Source: Flavobacteriaceae bacterium (GTDB lineage: Bacteria > Bacteroidota > Bacteroidia > Flavobacteriales > Flavobacteriaceae). From it: a stretch of 39,454 nt of DNA. Shown one piece after another: positions 24,732 through 33,257 of this stretch. Position 1 is the first letter of the stretch; each line of letters starts with the position of its first letter. Location of the stretch: contig JAHEHF010000023.1 of assembly GCA_024644745.1 (NCBI GenBank), forward strand, positions 1 to 39,454, written 5' to 3'. The notes under the pieces were generated by a model. The model did not search any database. It was not told the DNA's origin and was given only the letters and a program-made list of their open reading frames with translations. A program made the translations under genes and the position numbers.

Positions 24732-26432
24732 ATGCGCTGGAACCTTAAAAAAAAACCTGATCCTCATTTGACCGAAGAACTATCGAAGTCTCTTGGTATC
24801 GATCCGATATTAAGCAGCATACTGGTTCAGAGGGGCATAGATAATTTCGATAAGGCTAAAGATTTTTTTAGGCCCTCCCCGCAAGCCCTTCATGACCCTT
24901 TTTTGATGCAGGACATGGACAAAGCCGTACTCAGAATTGAAGAGGCCATAGCGGCCGATCAGAACATCATGATCTATGGTGATTATGACGTTGACGGCAC
25001 AACGGCAGTGTCACTGGTCTACGACTATTTGCTGAGTTATTATCCAAATATTGCCACTTACATACCTGATCGATATACTGAAGGGTATGGGGTGTCATAT
25101 GCCGGAATCGATTTTGCACATGACAATGACATCAGTCTTATCATCGCCCTCGATTGCGGCGTTAAGGCCATTGAAAAAGTCGCCTATGCGCGTAAAAAAG
25201 GTATTGATTTCATCATTTGTGATCACCACCGGCCCGGAAGCACCCTTCCTGCAGCTATAGCCGTTCTGGATCCAAAACGGAAGGATTGCACTTACCCATA
25301 CGATGAACTTTGTGGTTGCGGCATCGGATTCAAATTGATTCAGGCTTTGGGAAGCAAGCGGGGAGACAAACTCAGGGATCTGCTTCCATACCTGGACCTG
25401 GTGGCCACTGCCATTGCCGCAGATATTGTCCCCGTTACCGGGGAAAACAGGATTTTGGCCTATTTTGGATTAAAAGTGATCAATACAAACCCCCGGGCCG
25501 GGATCAGGGCATTGATCCATGAAAGTAAAAAAGAAACCCTAGACATCACTGATGTGGTTTTTATGATTGCCCCGAGGATCAACGCAGCAGGAAGAATGAA
25601 ACACGGTTCTTTTGCCGTAGATCTGCTTACTGAGAAAAATTTTGAAAAAGCCCTTGGCTATGCCAAAGCCATTCATTCCTACAATTCTGAGAGAAAAGAA
25701 CTGGACAAAAGTATAACCCTGGAGGCCCTGGATCAGATCAAGTTGAACAGAGAAGAAGCGAAGTCAGCAACTGTGGTATATCAAGAAGACTGGCACAAGG
25801 GTGTTATTGGCATTGTTGCTTCGAGACTTATTGAAAAATATTACAGACCCACTCTTGTTTTCACAAAAAGTGGTAATAAACTGGCTGCTTCGGCCCGTTC
25901 AGTCAGAGGCTTTGACGTTTACGAGGCCCTGCAGGAGTGCAGTGAGCTGATCGACCAGTTCGGGGGGCATAAATATGCCGCAGGTCTTACCCTGGAACCT
26001 GAGAACTATGGCCTTTTCAAAAAAAAATTTGAAGATGTGGTCAAAGATCGTATCCCTGAAGAATTACTGATCCCCCAGATCACCATAGATGCAGAGATCT
26101 ATTTGTCAGATATAACACCAAAATTCCAAAGGCTCATCAAACAGCTTGGGCCCTTTGGTCCTCAAAACATGAAGCCCGTATTTATGGCGAGCGGACTCAG
26201 GGACAACGGATATGGCAAAAGAATCGGTGAAAATGGAGACCACCTGAAAATAAACATGGTTTCAGGAAGTGACAATAAGACTTACAATGCCATTGGATTC
26301 AATCTTGGTGATAAATATGAGTTGATTCACAAAGGAAAACCCTTTAAGGCGGTTTTTACCATCGAAGAAAATCACTGGAATGGCATCACTTCGTTACAAC
26401 TCAACATCAAAGACATCAAGGAAGATGCCTGA
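24732..26432 (+). CDS. recJ: Single-stranded-DNA 5'-3' exonuclease RecJ
   Basis: A 566-residue member of the DHH phosphoesterase family that degrades single-stranded DNA 5' to 3' in recombination and mismatch and base-excision repair. Motif I is IYGDYDVDGTT (acidic residues at 84, 86 and 88), motif III is CDHHRPG (about 164-170), the DHHA1 domain contains GGHKYAAGLTL, and a C-terminal OB-fold region follows (about 450-566). The length is typical. It converges with rpe, with only 4 bp between the stop codons and no hairpin there. Confidence 0.95.
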   Translation: MRWNLKKKPDPHLTEELSKSLGIDPILSSILVQRGIDNFDKAKDFFRPSPQALHDPFLMQDMDKAVLRIEEAIAADQNIMIYGDYDVDGTTAVSLVYDYLLSYYPNIATYIPDRYTEGYGVSYAGIDFAHDNDISLIIALDCGVKAIEKVAYARKKGIDFIICDHHRPGSTLPAAIAVLDPKRKDCTYPYDELCGCGIGFKLIQALGSKRGDKLRDLLPYLDLVATAIAADIVPVTGENRILAYFGLKVINTNPRAGIRALIHESKKETLDITDVVFMIAPRINAAGRMKHGSFAVDLLTEKNFEKALGYAKAIHSYNSERKELDKSITLEALDQIKLNREEAKSATVVYQEDWHKGVIGIVASRLIEKYYRPTLVFTKSGNKLAASARSVRGFDVYEALQECSELIDQFGGHKYAAGLTLEPENYGLFKKKFEDVVKDRIPEELLIPQITIDAEIYLSDITPKFQRLIKQLGPFGPQNMKPVFMASGLRDNGYGKRIGENGDHLKINMVSGSDNKTYNAIGFNLGDKYELIHKGKPFKAVFTIEENHWNGITSLQLNIKDIKEDA

Positions 26433-26436
26433 AAGA

Positions 26437-27093
26437 CTAGTATTTTAAATGTTTGAGGTTATGAATCGTATCGGAAGGCTGGTCACTATTAAAGACAAAA
26501 CTTCCCGCAACGAGGACATTCGCACCGGTGGCAACGAGCTTTTCTGCATTTTTATCATTCACCCCGCCGTCAATTTGAATCACAGCATTTGAACCTGATT
26601 TTTCAATCATTTCCTTTAACTGCCCTATTTTCTTGTAGGTGTTTTCAATGAAACTCTGCCCCCCAAAACCCGGGTTGACACTCATAATCAGCACAAGATC
26701 AAGATCCTTTATGATGTCTTCAAGGACAGCCACAGGCGTATGGGGGTTCAAGGAAACTCCGGCTTGCATTCCTTCCTGCTTTATGGCCTGAACGGTCCTG
26801 TGCAGATGGTTGCAAGCTTCATAGTGCACCGTGAGCAAGTCTGCGCCAACTTTCTTGAAATCTTTGATGAATCTGTCCGGATCAACGATCATTAAATGCA
26901 CATCCATAAGCTTTTTTGCATGCTTTTTAATGGCAGCAATAACCGGCATACCAAAAGAGATGTTGGGAACAAAAACTCCGTCCATTACGTCAATATGGAA
27001 CCAGTCTGCCTCACTGGCATTGACCATTTCAATATCTCGTTGTAAGTTGGCAAAATCAGCTGCCAGGACAGAAGGTGCTATCAGATGTGACAT
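26437..27093 (-). CDS. rpe: Ribulose-phosphate 3-epimerase
   Basis: A 218-residue (beta/alpha)8 enzyme interconverting D-ribulose 5-phosphate and D-xylulose 5-phosphate in the pentose phosphate pathway. Metal ligands and catalytic acids lie in WFHIDVMDGVFVPN (His33, Asp35), DVHLMI (His) and IQIDGGVN (Asp). The phosphate-gripping GFGGQSF loop is present. The length is standard. The gene follows the sigma-factor gene after a terminator, and its own -7-like box (TAGTTTTG on the minus strand, 27108-27115) is possible but would leave a very short leader. Confidence 0.96.
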   Translation of the reverse strand: MSHLIAPSVLAADFANLQRDIEMVNASEADWFHIDVMDGVFVPNISFGMPVIAAIKKHAKKLMDVHLMIVDPDRFIKDFKKVGADLLTVHYEACNHLHRTVQAIKQEGMQAGVSLNPHTPVAVLEDIIKDLDLVLIMSVNPGFGGQSFIENTYKKIGQLKEMIEKSGSNAVIQIDGGVNDKNAEKLVATGANVLVAGSFVFNSDQPSDTIHNLKHLKY

Positions 27094-27126
27094 GTGGTAT
27101 TTTTTTACAAAACTAACACAAAAAAT

Positions 27127-27154
27127 AAAAGCCTGCGCAATAAGGCAGGCTTTT
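27127..27154 (-). terminator. Terminator after the primary sigma factor gene
   Basis: AAAAGCCTGC (27127-27136), an 8-base loop, GCAGGCTTTT (27145-27154). On the minus strand the stem is followed by ATTTTTTG, giving a U-run. It lies about 24 bp past the sigma-factor stop. Confidence 0.85.
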
Positions 27155-27177
27155 CTTCTCTAATTCGTCTCAGTAAA

Positions 27178-28041
27178 TTATCCCAGATAGGTTCTCAGGA
27201 TTTTGCTCCTTGAAGTATGCTTCAACCTTCTGATGGCTTTTTCTTTGATTTGTCTTACTCTTTCACGTGTAAGGTCAAAAGTTTCTCCTATTTCTTCCAA
27301 AGTCATAGGATGGGCATCTCCAAGACCAAAATATAATTTAACGACATCCGCTTCACGAGGTGTCAGCGTCTCAAGTGCTCTTAAAATTTCCACCTTCAGG
27401 GACTCATGCAGCAAACTCTTGTCAGGATTTGGTGATTCCCCTGAATTCAGCACATCGTACAAATTCGAATCCTCTCCTTCTATCAATGGGGCATCCATCG
27501 ATACGTGACGGCCTGAATTTTTCATGGATTCCTTCACATCACTCACTGTCATATCAAGTTCCTTTGCTATTTCCTCAGCCGATGGAGGTCTTTCATTTTC
27601 CTGCTCCAACCTTGCAAAGGTCTTATTGATCTTATTGATCGAACCAATTTTATTTAAAGGCAATCTCACAATTCTGGATTGTTCAGCCAAGGCTTGCAAA
27701 ATCGATTGTCTGATCCACCAAACCGCATAAGAGATAAACTTGAATCCTCTCGTTTCATCAAATCTTTTGGCAGCTTTGATCAATCCAAGATTTCCTTCAT
27801 TGATCAAATCGGGTAATGTAAGCCCTTGATTTTGGTATTGTTTAGCCACAGAAACAACGAATCTTAAATTTGCCTTGGTCAATTTTTCCAATGCTATCTG
27901 ATCTCCTGCCTTAATTCTTTGCGCCAATTCAACCTCCATTTCAGCCGTAATCAAATCAACCTTACCTATTTCTTGCAAATACTTGTCTAATGAAGCAGTT
28001 TCTCTATTGGTTACCTGCTTCGTTATTTTTAGTTGTCTCAT
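27178..28041 (-). CDS. rpoD: Primary RNA polymerase sigma factor (short Bacteroidota type)
   Basis: A 287-residue sigma-70 protein. Region 1.2 (about 15-45) precedes region 2 ([18 protein letters not shown], the core-binding [17 protein letters not shown], and the -10-recognising [15 protein letters not shown]). Region 3 covers about 130-200, and region 4 includes the helix-turn-helix [25 protein letters not shown]. Region 1.1 and the long non-conserved insert of E. coli RpoD are absent. This matches the primary sigma of Bacteroides and Flavobacterium, which recognises TTTG/TAnnTTTG, the elements found at several genes in this window. It lies downstream of pnp and upstream of rpe. Confidence 0.95.
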   Translation of the reverse strand: MRQLKITKQVTNRETASLDKYLQEIGKVDLITAEMEVELAQRIKAGDQIALEKLTKANLRFVVSVAKQYQNQGLTLPDLINEGNLGLIKAAKRFDETRGFKFISYAVWWIRQSILQALAEQSRIVRLPLNKIGSINKINKTFARLEQENERPPSAEEIAKELDMTVSDVKESMKNSGRHVSMDAPLIEGEDSNLYDVLNSGESPNPDKSLLHESLKVEILRALETLTPREADVVKLYFGLGDAHPMTLEEIGETFDLTRERVRQIKEKAIRRLKHTSRSKILRTYLG

Positions 28042-28125
28042 TAAAAATTTGGAATTTTAGTTTAACGTTCTGTTGTGTATAGTATTATACGTAAGATTCA
28101 GAGTAAATGTTACAAAACCATAAAA

Positions 28126-28155
28126 AAAACCTCAAAAAATTAATTTTGAGGTTTT
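28126..28155 (-). terminator. Terminator after pnp
   Basis: AAAACCTCAAAA (28126-28137), a 6-base loop, TTTTGAGGTTTT (28144-28155). On the minus strand it is followed by a T-run (complement of A8 from 28122). It begins 22 bp past the pnp stop. Confidence 0.8.
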
Positions 28156-28177
28156 AATTTATCAGGGAAAAATCTGA

Positions 28178-30397
28178 CTAATCCCTTCTTCTGTCATCTC
28201 TGCGTTTATCTCGGTTTCCACCACGATTGTCGCGTCCTCTCCTGTCATTTTTCTCTCTTGGAGGTCTTTCAACAAAACCCTCTGGCTTAGGTAAAATGGC
28301 CTTACGGGACACTTTTTCCTTACGGGTTCTTGGGTCTAATCCAAAATACTTCACCTCAAATACGTCACCCATTTTCACAACGTCAGTTACATTTTCAGTG
28401 CGCTCCCATGCCAATTCACTTACGTGCAGCAACACTTCATTGCCCGGTGCCTCAGTATATTCAACAACTGCACCAAAATCTAAAATTTTGATGACCTGAA
28501 CTTCATAAACGTTTCCTTTTTCAGGTTTGAACATCAGGGAGTCGATTTTTGATATTACGGCATCTATTCCTTGCTGATCTGTTCCCAGAATTTCAACAAT
28601 TCCTTCCTCAGTTACAGGATCTTCATTGATAACTATGGTACATCCTGTTGCTTTCTGCAATTCCTGAATCACCTTTCCTCCAGGTCCGATTAGTGCCCCA
28701 ATGAATTCATTAGGAATAACTCTGGTCACCATCTTTGGAGAGTGAGGTTTCACATCTGCATTTGGTTCACTGATCGTTTCACTAATCTTTCCTAAAATAT
28801 GCAGACGTCCTTCTCTTGCCTGTTTTAGCGCATTCACCAAAATTTCATAGGACAGTCCTTTGATTTTAATATCCATCTGACATGCAGTGATCCCTTCAGT
28901 AGTTCCGGTCACTTTAAAGTCCATGTCTCCTAAATGGTCTTCGTCACCCAAAATATCAGACAATACAGCATATCGGTCACCATCAGAAATCAATCCCATG
29001 GCAATCCCTGAAACCGGACGGATCATTTGAACTCCCGCATCCATCAGTGCCATTGTACCTGCACAAACAGTTGCCATGGAAGAAGAACCATTAGATTCCA
29101 AAACTTCAGAAACAATTCTGACAGTATAAGGGCAATCCTGGGGGATCATTCCTTTTAAACCGCGCTGGGCCAAATTACCATGTCCTACTTCTCTACGTGA
29201 AGTCCCTCTCAATGGTCTGGCTTCTCCCGTACAAAATGGAGGGAAGTTATAATGCAAATAAAAGCTTTCTTCACCTTCATAAGATGGCATGTCAATTTTA
29301 TTCGCATCTCTTGAAGTACCCAGAGTCACGGTGGCCAAAGCCTGAGTTTCCCCACGGGTAAAAATTGATGAACCATGCGTGGAAGGCAAATAATCCACCT
29401 CACTCCAGATCGGTCTTATTTCATCAGTTTTACGACCATCCAGTCTCAATCCTTCTGCCAGGGTCAATTCTCTGACAGCCTCCTTTTGAGCCTTGCCGAA
29501 ATATCCGCTGATCAAATGACCAAATTCTTCTATTTCTTCCTCTGTAAAAGTCGCAATCAATTCTTCTTTCAATTCACTGAATTGATTTGAACGTTCATTT
29601 TTTGAGGTTCCTTTTTTAGCAATCTCATAACACTTGTCATAAACCGCATCATGAATTCTTTTTGCAAGTTCTTCATTTTCTTCAGCCCCTTCATATTCAC
29701 GGGTTTCTTTTTTGCCAAAAGCCTCTGCCAATCGCACCTGAGCCTCAATCTGAACCTTGATGGCCTCATGTGCAAATTTAATGGCATCAGCCATTTCTTC
29801 TTCAGAAATCTCATCCATTTCCCCTTCAACCATCATCACTGAATCAGCTGAAGCTCCTACCATCATGTCGATATCTGATTGCTCCAGTTGACCCCTGCTC
29901 GGGTTGATAATAAACTCGCCGTTTACCCTGGCTACTCTTGCTTCAGAAATCGGGCACTCAAATGGGAAATCACTCAACTGAATTGCCGCAGATGCAGCCA
30001 AACCAGCCAATGCTTCGGGCATTACTTCATCGTCATGAGACATAAGCTGAATCATCACCTGTGTTTCTGCGTGATAATCTTTCGGGAAAAGCGGACGCAA
30101 TACACGATCCACTAAACGCATTGTAAGGATTTCTCCGTCACTTGGTCTTGCCTCTCTCTTAAAAAAGCCTCCCGGATATCTTCCTGAGGCTGCAAATTTT
30201 TCTCTGTAATCAACAGTAAGCGGCAAAAAATCTACCGGACTGGGATCATAATTAGAAACTACAGTACAAAGCAACATCGCGTTACCCATTTGCACTACTA
30301 CCGATCCGTGCGCCTGCTTGGCCAACTTTCCGGTTTCAATGGAAATTTCTCTTCCATCACCGAGGTCGATAACCTCTTTAAAAACTTTTGGTATCAT
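28178..30397 (-). CDS. pnp: Polynucleotide phosphorylase
   Basis: A 739-residue phosphorolytic 3'-5' exoribonuclease, part of RNA turnover. It has two RNase-PH-like domains (about 10-230 and 310-540, with [15 protein letters not shown] and GAGAL-type contacts replaced by family-typical [18 protein letters not shown]), a KH domain with the GxxG loop [16 protein letters not shown] (about 555-610), and an S1 domain (about 620-690). The last 35 residues are a basic Arg/Gly/Asp-rich tail ([16 protein letters not shown]), probably an extra RNA contact. The order rpsO then pnp is conserved across bacteria. A gap of 246 bp separates them. Confidence 0.96.
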   Translation of the reverse strand: MIPKVFKEVIDLGDGREISIETGKLAKQAHGSVVVQMGNAMLLCTVVSNYDPSPVDFLPLTVDYREKFAASGRYPGGFFKREARPSDGEILTMRLVDRVLRPLFPKDYHAETQVMIQLMSHDDEVMPEALAGLAASAAIQLSDFPFECPISEARVARVNGEFIINPSRGQLEQSDIDMMVGASADSVMMVEGEMDEISEEEMADAIKFAHEAIKVQIEAQVRLAEAFGKKETREYEGAEENEELAKRIHDAVYDKCYEIAKKGTSKNERSNQFSELKEELIATFTEEEIEEFGHLISGYFGKAQKEAVRELTLAEGLRLDGRKTDEIRPIWSEVDYLPSTHGSSIFTRGETQALATVTLGTSRDANKIDMPSYEGEESFYLHYNFPPFCTGEARPLRGTSRREVGHGNLAQRGLKGMIPQDCPYTVRIVSEVLESNGSSSMATVCAGTMALMDAGVQMIRPVSGIAMGLISDGDRYAVLSDILGDEDHLGDMDFKVTGTTEGITACQMDIKIKGLSYEILVNALKQAREGRLHILGKISETISEPNADVKPHSPKMVTRVIPNEFIGALIGPGGKVIQELQKATGCTIVINEDPVTEEGIVEILGTDQQGIDAVISKIDSLMFKPEKGNVYEVQVIKILDFGAVVEYTEAPGNEVLLHVSELAWERTENVTDVVKMGDVFEVKYFGLDPRTRKEKVSRKAILPKPEGFVERPPREKNDRRGRDNRGGNRDKRRDDRRRD

Positions 30398-30517
30398 AAT
30401 TTTTCTTTAGACTTTACTTCATAACAAAGTAAATAAATTAATTCATGGTTAAACTTGTAGTTGTGTTGTTGAACCCTTTTTTCAAGAGTATAGTTCGCCA
30501 ATGAATTACTTTAGTTC

Positions 30518-30542
30518 CCTGTTTTTGATCTAAAAAAACAGG
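30518..30542 (-). other. Hairpin in the pnp leader
   Basis: CCTGTTTTT (30518-30526), a 7-base loop, AAAAACAGG (30534-30542), about 120 nt upstream of pnp. In other bacteria the pnp leader forms a stem cut by RNase III for autoregulation, and this stem could play that part. It is short and AT-rich, and no U-run follows on the minus strand. Confidence 0.3.
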
Positions 30543-30616
30543 TGCTTTGGATTTTGAACGAATTTAAATAACTTTTATTCTAAATCCTAGTTTTATAACA
30601 AAACTTATAAACTAAA

Positions 30617-30637
30617 AGAGAGGCATTACGCCTCTCT
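30617..30637 (-). terminator. Terminator after rpsO
   Basis: AGAGAGGC (30617-30624), loop ATTAC, GCCTCTCT (30630-30637), followed on the minus strand by TTTAGTTT. It lies 6 bp past the rpsO stop, so pnp probably depends on partial read-through or its own promoter. Confidence 0.8.
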
Positions 30638-30643
30638 CATATT

Positions 30644-30913
30644 TTATTTTCTTAAACCTAATTCTTTAACTATCGCACGATATCTTGTGATATCTGTTTT
30701 AATTAAATAGTTTAATAAATCTCTACGTTTACCTACGAGTTTCACCAAAGCTCTTTGGGTATTAAAATCCTTACGATTATTCTTCAAGTGAGCCGTAAGA
30801 TGGTTGATTCTGAAAGTAAATAAGGCAATTTGTCCTTCTGAAGAACCTGTGTCTGTTGCAGATTTTCCATGTTTTTTGAAAATCTCCTGCTTTTTTTCTG
30901 TACTTAAATACAT
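30644..30913 (-). CDS. rpsO: 30S ribosomal protein S15
   Basis: An 89-residue S15 that binds 16S rRNA and helps form the central domain of the small subunit. Conserved stretches are DTGSSEGQIALFTFRINHLTAHLK, read as two parts (DTGSSEGQIALFTFRI and NHLTAHLK), then RALVKLVGKRRDLLNYL near the middle. Length and ends are standard. A promoter with a full -7 box lies 55-85 bp upstream of the ATG. Confidence 0.97.
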   Translation of the reverse strand: MYLSTEKKQEIFKKHGKSATDTGSSEGQIALFTFRINHLTAHLKNNRKDFNTQRALVKLVGKRRDLLNYLIKTDITRYRAIVKELGLRK

Positions 30914-30967
30914 GCTAACATTAAATTTGAATTAATAATTTTTATGTACTAATATTTTATTAGGCGG

Positions 30968-30998
30968 CAAAGATACCATTATTATTTTGATTGGCAAT
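30968..30998 (-). promoter_or_regulatory. rpsO promoter
   Basis: The minus strand reads ATTG (plus 30995-30998), 19 bp, then TATCTTTG (plus 30968-30975). The -7 box is exact and the -33 has one mismatch. The predicted start is near 30961, with a leader of about 48 nt. Confidence 0.55.
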
Positions 30999-31148
30999 AA
31001 TTTATCTGAACTCTTATCAAACAAAGAAAATTACCAAATTCTATTAAAGATCAGGAGCTAAGATGTCAAATCAATCAAGGTTTAATTAGCTGTGAAAGAT
31101 GAGCCGTACATGCTTCTATTATTTGCCAAGAATATTTTCAATCGCATT

Positions 31149-32012
31149 TTAGGCCGTTCGAATCGGATTGTTCTGTATCAGGTCAATATACAGGTTGATC
31201 TGTTCCTTCAGATCCTTCCTTTCTACAATTTTATCCAGGAACCCGTGTTCCAATAGAAATTCAGACCGTTGAAACCCTTCAGGAAGGTCCTTTCCGGTGG
31301 TGTCCTTAACAACTCTCGGGCCCGCAAATGCAATCAGCGCATTCGGTTCAGCTATATTGATATCCCCCAGCATGGCATATGAGGCGGTTGTACCACCGGT
31401 AGTGGGGTCAGTACATAAGGATATGTATGGAATTCCGGCTTCGGCCAGCTGAGCCAGTTTCGCTGAAGTTTTTACCAGTTGCATGAGCGAATAAGATGCT
31501 TCCTGCATTCTTGCACCTCCTGATTTCGATATCATTAAAAAGGGTATTTTCTTTTTGATCGAATATTCAATGGCTCTGGCGATCTTTTCACCCACAACGC
31601 TCCCCATGGAGCCTCCGATAAAACTGAAGTCCATTGCAGCAATGACCAAATCCTTTCCTAAGGATTTCCCTACAGCCGTCCTTACGGCATCCTGCAAGTT
31701 GGTCTTTTGCTGTGCTTCTTTGATCCTGTCTGTATATTTCTTTGTATCAACAAATTTAAGGGGATCCTTTGCCGTTAATTTTGCATCAAGCTCCTTGAAT
31801 TTGTTGTCGTCGAAAAGGATTTCAAAATATTCTGCACTTCCAATTCTTACATGGTATCCATCTTCAGGACTCACATACAAATGTGACTTCAAATCATCCG
31901 AGTCAATAATCTTACCGCTGGGTGTTTTATACCACAGGCCTTTCGGCGTGTCTTTCTTCTCATCCGTTGGCGTCTGGATGCCCTTGTGTTTTCTTTTAAA
32001 CCATGAACTCAT
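31149..32012 (-). CDS. accD: Acetyl-CoA carboxylase carboxyltransferase beta subunit, zinc ribbon degenerate
   Basis: A 287-residue AccD that, with AccA, transfers carboxyl from carboxybiotin to acetyl-CoA to make malonyl-CoA for fatty acid synthesis. The crotonase-like core is intact ([53 protein letters not shown]). The N-terminal region that normally holds a four-Cys zinc ribbon keeps its frame ([10 protein letters not shown] at 25-34, [14 protein letters not shown] at 45-58) but has no Cys: the usual CxxC pairs read TPSG and SPED. I recall the same loss in Flavobacterium AccD, so this is probably a lineage trait. It lies downstream of the fructose-bisphosphate aldolase gene after a terminator. 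Confidence 0.95.
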   Translation of the reverse strand: MSSWFKRKHKGIQTPTDEKKDTPKGLWYKTPSGKIIDSDDLKSHLYVSPEDGYHVRIGSAEYFEILFDDNKFKELDAKLTAKDPLKFVDTKKYTDRIKEAQQKTNLQDAVRTAVGKSLGKDLVIAAMDFSFIGGSMGSVVGEKIARAIEYSIKKKIPFLMISKSGGARMQEASYSLMQLVKTSAKLAQLAEAGIPYISLCTDPTTGGTTASYAMLGDINIAEPNALIAFAGPRVVKDTTGKDLPEGFQRSEFLLEHGFLDKIVERKDLKEQINLYIDLIQNNPIRTA

Positions 32013-32087
32013 ATATGCTCATTTTATATTGTCACATTTCGTGCACAAAAATTAAAACCTTATCTATAACTGGCAAGTTAGAAAAAA

Positions 32088-32120
32088 AATTGGAGTACCG
32101 TTTATACCGGTACTCCAATT
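32088..32120 (-). terminator. Terminator after the aldolase gene
   Basis: AATTGGAGTACCG (32088-32100), a 7-base loop, CGGTACTCCAATT (32108-32120): 13 perfect pairs. On the minus strand it runs into T-rich sequence (complement of A8 at 32082-32089). It lies 14 bp past the stop and separates the gene from accD. Confidence 0.88.
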
Positions 32121-32134
32121 CTATATATCCGCTT

Positions 32135-33202
32135 TTACAGCGTATCAATATTATTCAGGTCCTCAAAAGCTTGTTTGATCCTCGCTTTGAAAGATAATTC
32201 AGCTTTTCTTACCCAAACCCTTGGATCATAATGTTTCTTGTTAGGTGCATCACTTCCGTCAGGATTGCCTATCTGGCCCTGTAAGTAATCCTTTTTTTCG
32301 ACCATATAATCTCTTACACCAGACATATAGGCGTATTGAAGATCTGTATCGATATTCATTTTGATCACCCCGTAACCTATGGCTTCCCTGATCTCTTCCA
32401 AAGAAGATCCCGATCCGCCATGAAATACAAAATCAACAGGGTTCTTTTCCGTGCCGTACTTTTCTTCAATATATTTTTGCGAATTGTCTAGAATTTTCGG
32501 TGTCAGTTTTACATTTCCTGGTTTGTACACCCCATGGACATTACCAAATGACGCCGCAATTGTAAAACGAGGGCTTACTTTAAGCAGCTCTTCATAAGCA
32601 TAAGCAACTTCCTCAGGCTGGGTATATAATTTGGAAACGTCAACATCGGTATTATCTACACCGTCTTCCTCTCCTCCTGTAATCCCCAGCTCAATTTCCA
32701 GGGTCATTCCTAATTTATCCATGCGCTCAAGGTACCCCTTGCAGATTTCTATATTCTCTTCAATCGGTTCTTCAGAAAGATCGATCATATGTGAACTGAA
32801 CAAAGGAACCCCGTTTTCTTTATAGAAGGCCTCTCCGGCGTCAAGCAATCCGTCAATCCAGGGCAATAACTTTTTCGCGCAATGATCTGTATGTAAAATC
32901 ACAGGGACATCGTAGGCCTCAGCCATTACGTGCACGTGTTTGGCTCCTGCAATGGCTCCTGCGATCGCTGCCTTTTGATTCTCATTGCTCAAACCCTTTC
33001 CAGCATTAAAATGTGCCCCTCCATTTGAGAATTGAACAATAACCGGTGCGTTAAGCTCCTTGGCGGCTTCAATCACCGCATTTATTGTGCTTGAACTGAT
33101 AACGTTGGCTGCGGGCAATGCAAAGCTCTTCTCTTTTGCCAATTGAAAGATTTGCTGCACAGTATCTCCGGTAGCTACCCCTGATTTAATTTTTTGTGAC
33201 AT
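32135..33202 (-). CDS. fbaA: Class II fructose-bisphosphate aldolase
   Basis: A 355-residue zinc enzyme that cleaves or forms fructose 1,6-bisphosphate in glycolysis and gluconeogenesis. ILHTDHCAKK carries the catalytic Asp106 and the zinc ligand His107. Further ligands are in the ELGITGGEEDGVDN region (Glu) and the later FGNVHGVYKPGN and FHGGSGSS loops (His and phosphate contacts). The length and the long insert mark the E. coli-like class IIA. A TACTTTTG box on the minus strand at 33236-33243 would start transcription about 27 nt before the ATG. Confidence 0.96.
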   Translation of the reverse strand: MSQKIKSGVATGDTVQQIFQLAKEKSFALPAANVISSSTINAVIEAAKELNAPVIVQFSNGGAHFNAGKGLSNENQKAAIAGAIAGAKHVHVMAEAYDVPVILHTDHCAKKLLPWIDGLLDAGEAFYKENGVPLFSSHMIDLSEEPIEENIEICKGYLERMDKLGMTLEIELGITGGEEDGVDNTDVDVSKLYTQPEEVAYAYEELLKVSPRFTIAASFGNVHGVYKPGNVKLTPKILDNSQKYIEEKYGTEKNPVDFVFHGGSGSSLEEIREAIGYGVIKMNIDTDLQYAYMSGVRDYMVEKKDYLQGQIGNPDGSDAPNKKHYDPRVWVRKAELSFKARIKQAFEDLNNIDTL

Positions 33203-33235
33203 TTTTATTTGGTTTTATTGAATATAACTAGGCGA

Positions 33236-33243
33236 CAAAAGTA
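33236..33243 (-). promoter_or_regulatory. Candidate -7 element of the aldolase gene
   Basis: The minus strand reads TACTTTTG, matching TAnnTTTG. No TTTG lies 19-20 bp upstream, where the tamL coding end already begins. The start would be near 33229. Confidence 0.35.
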
Positions 33244-33257
33244 CGAAATTCTAGTAA

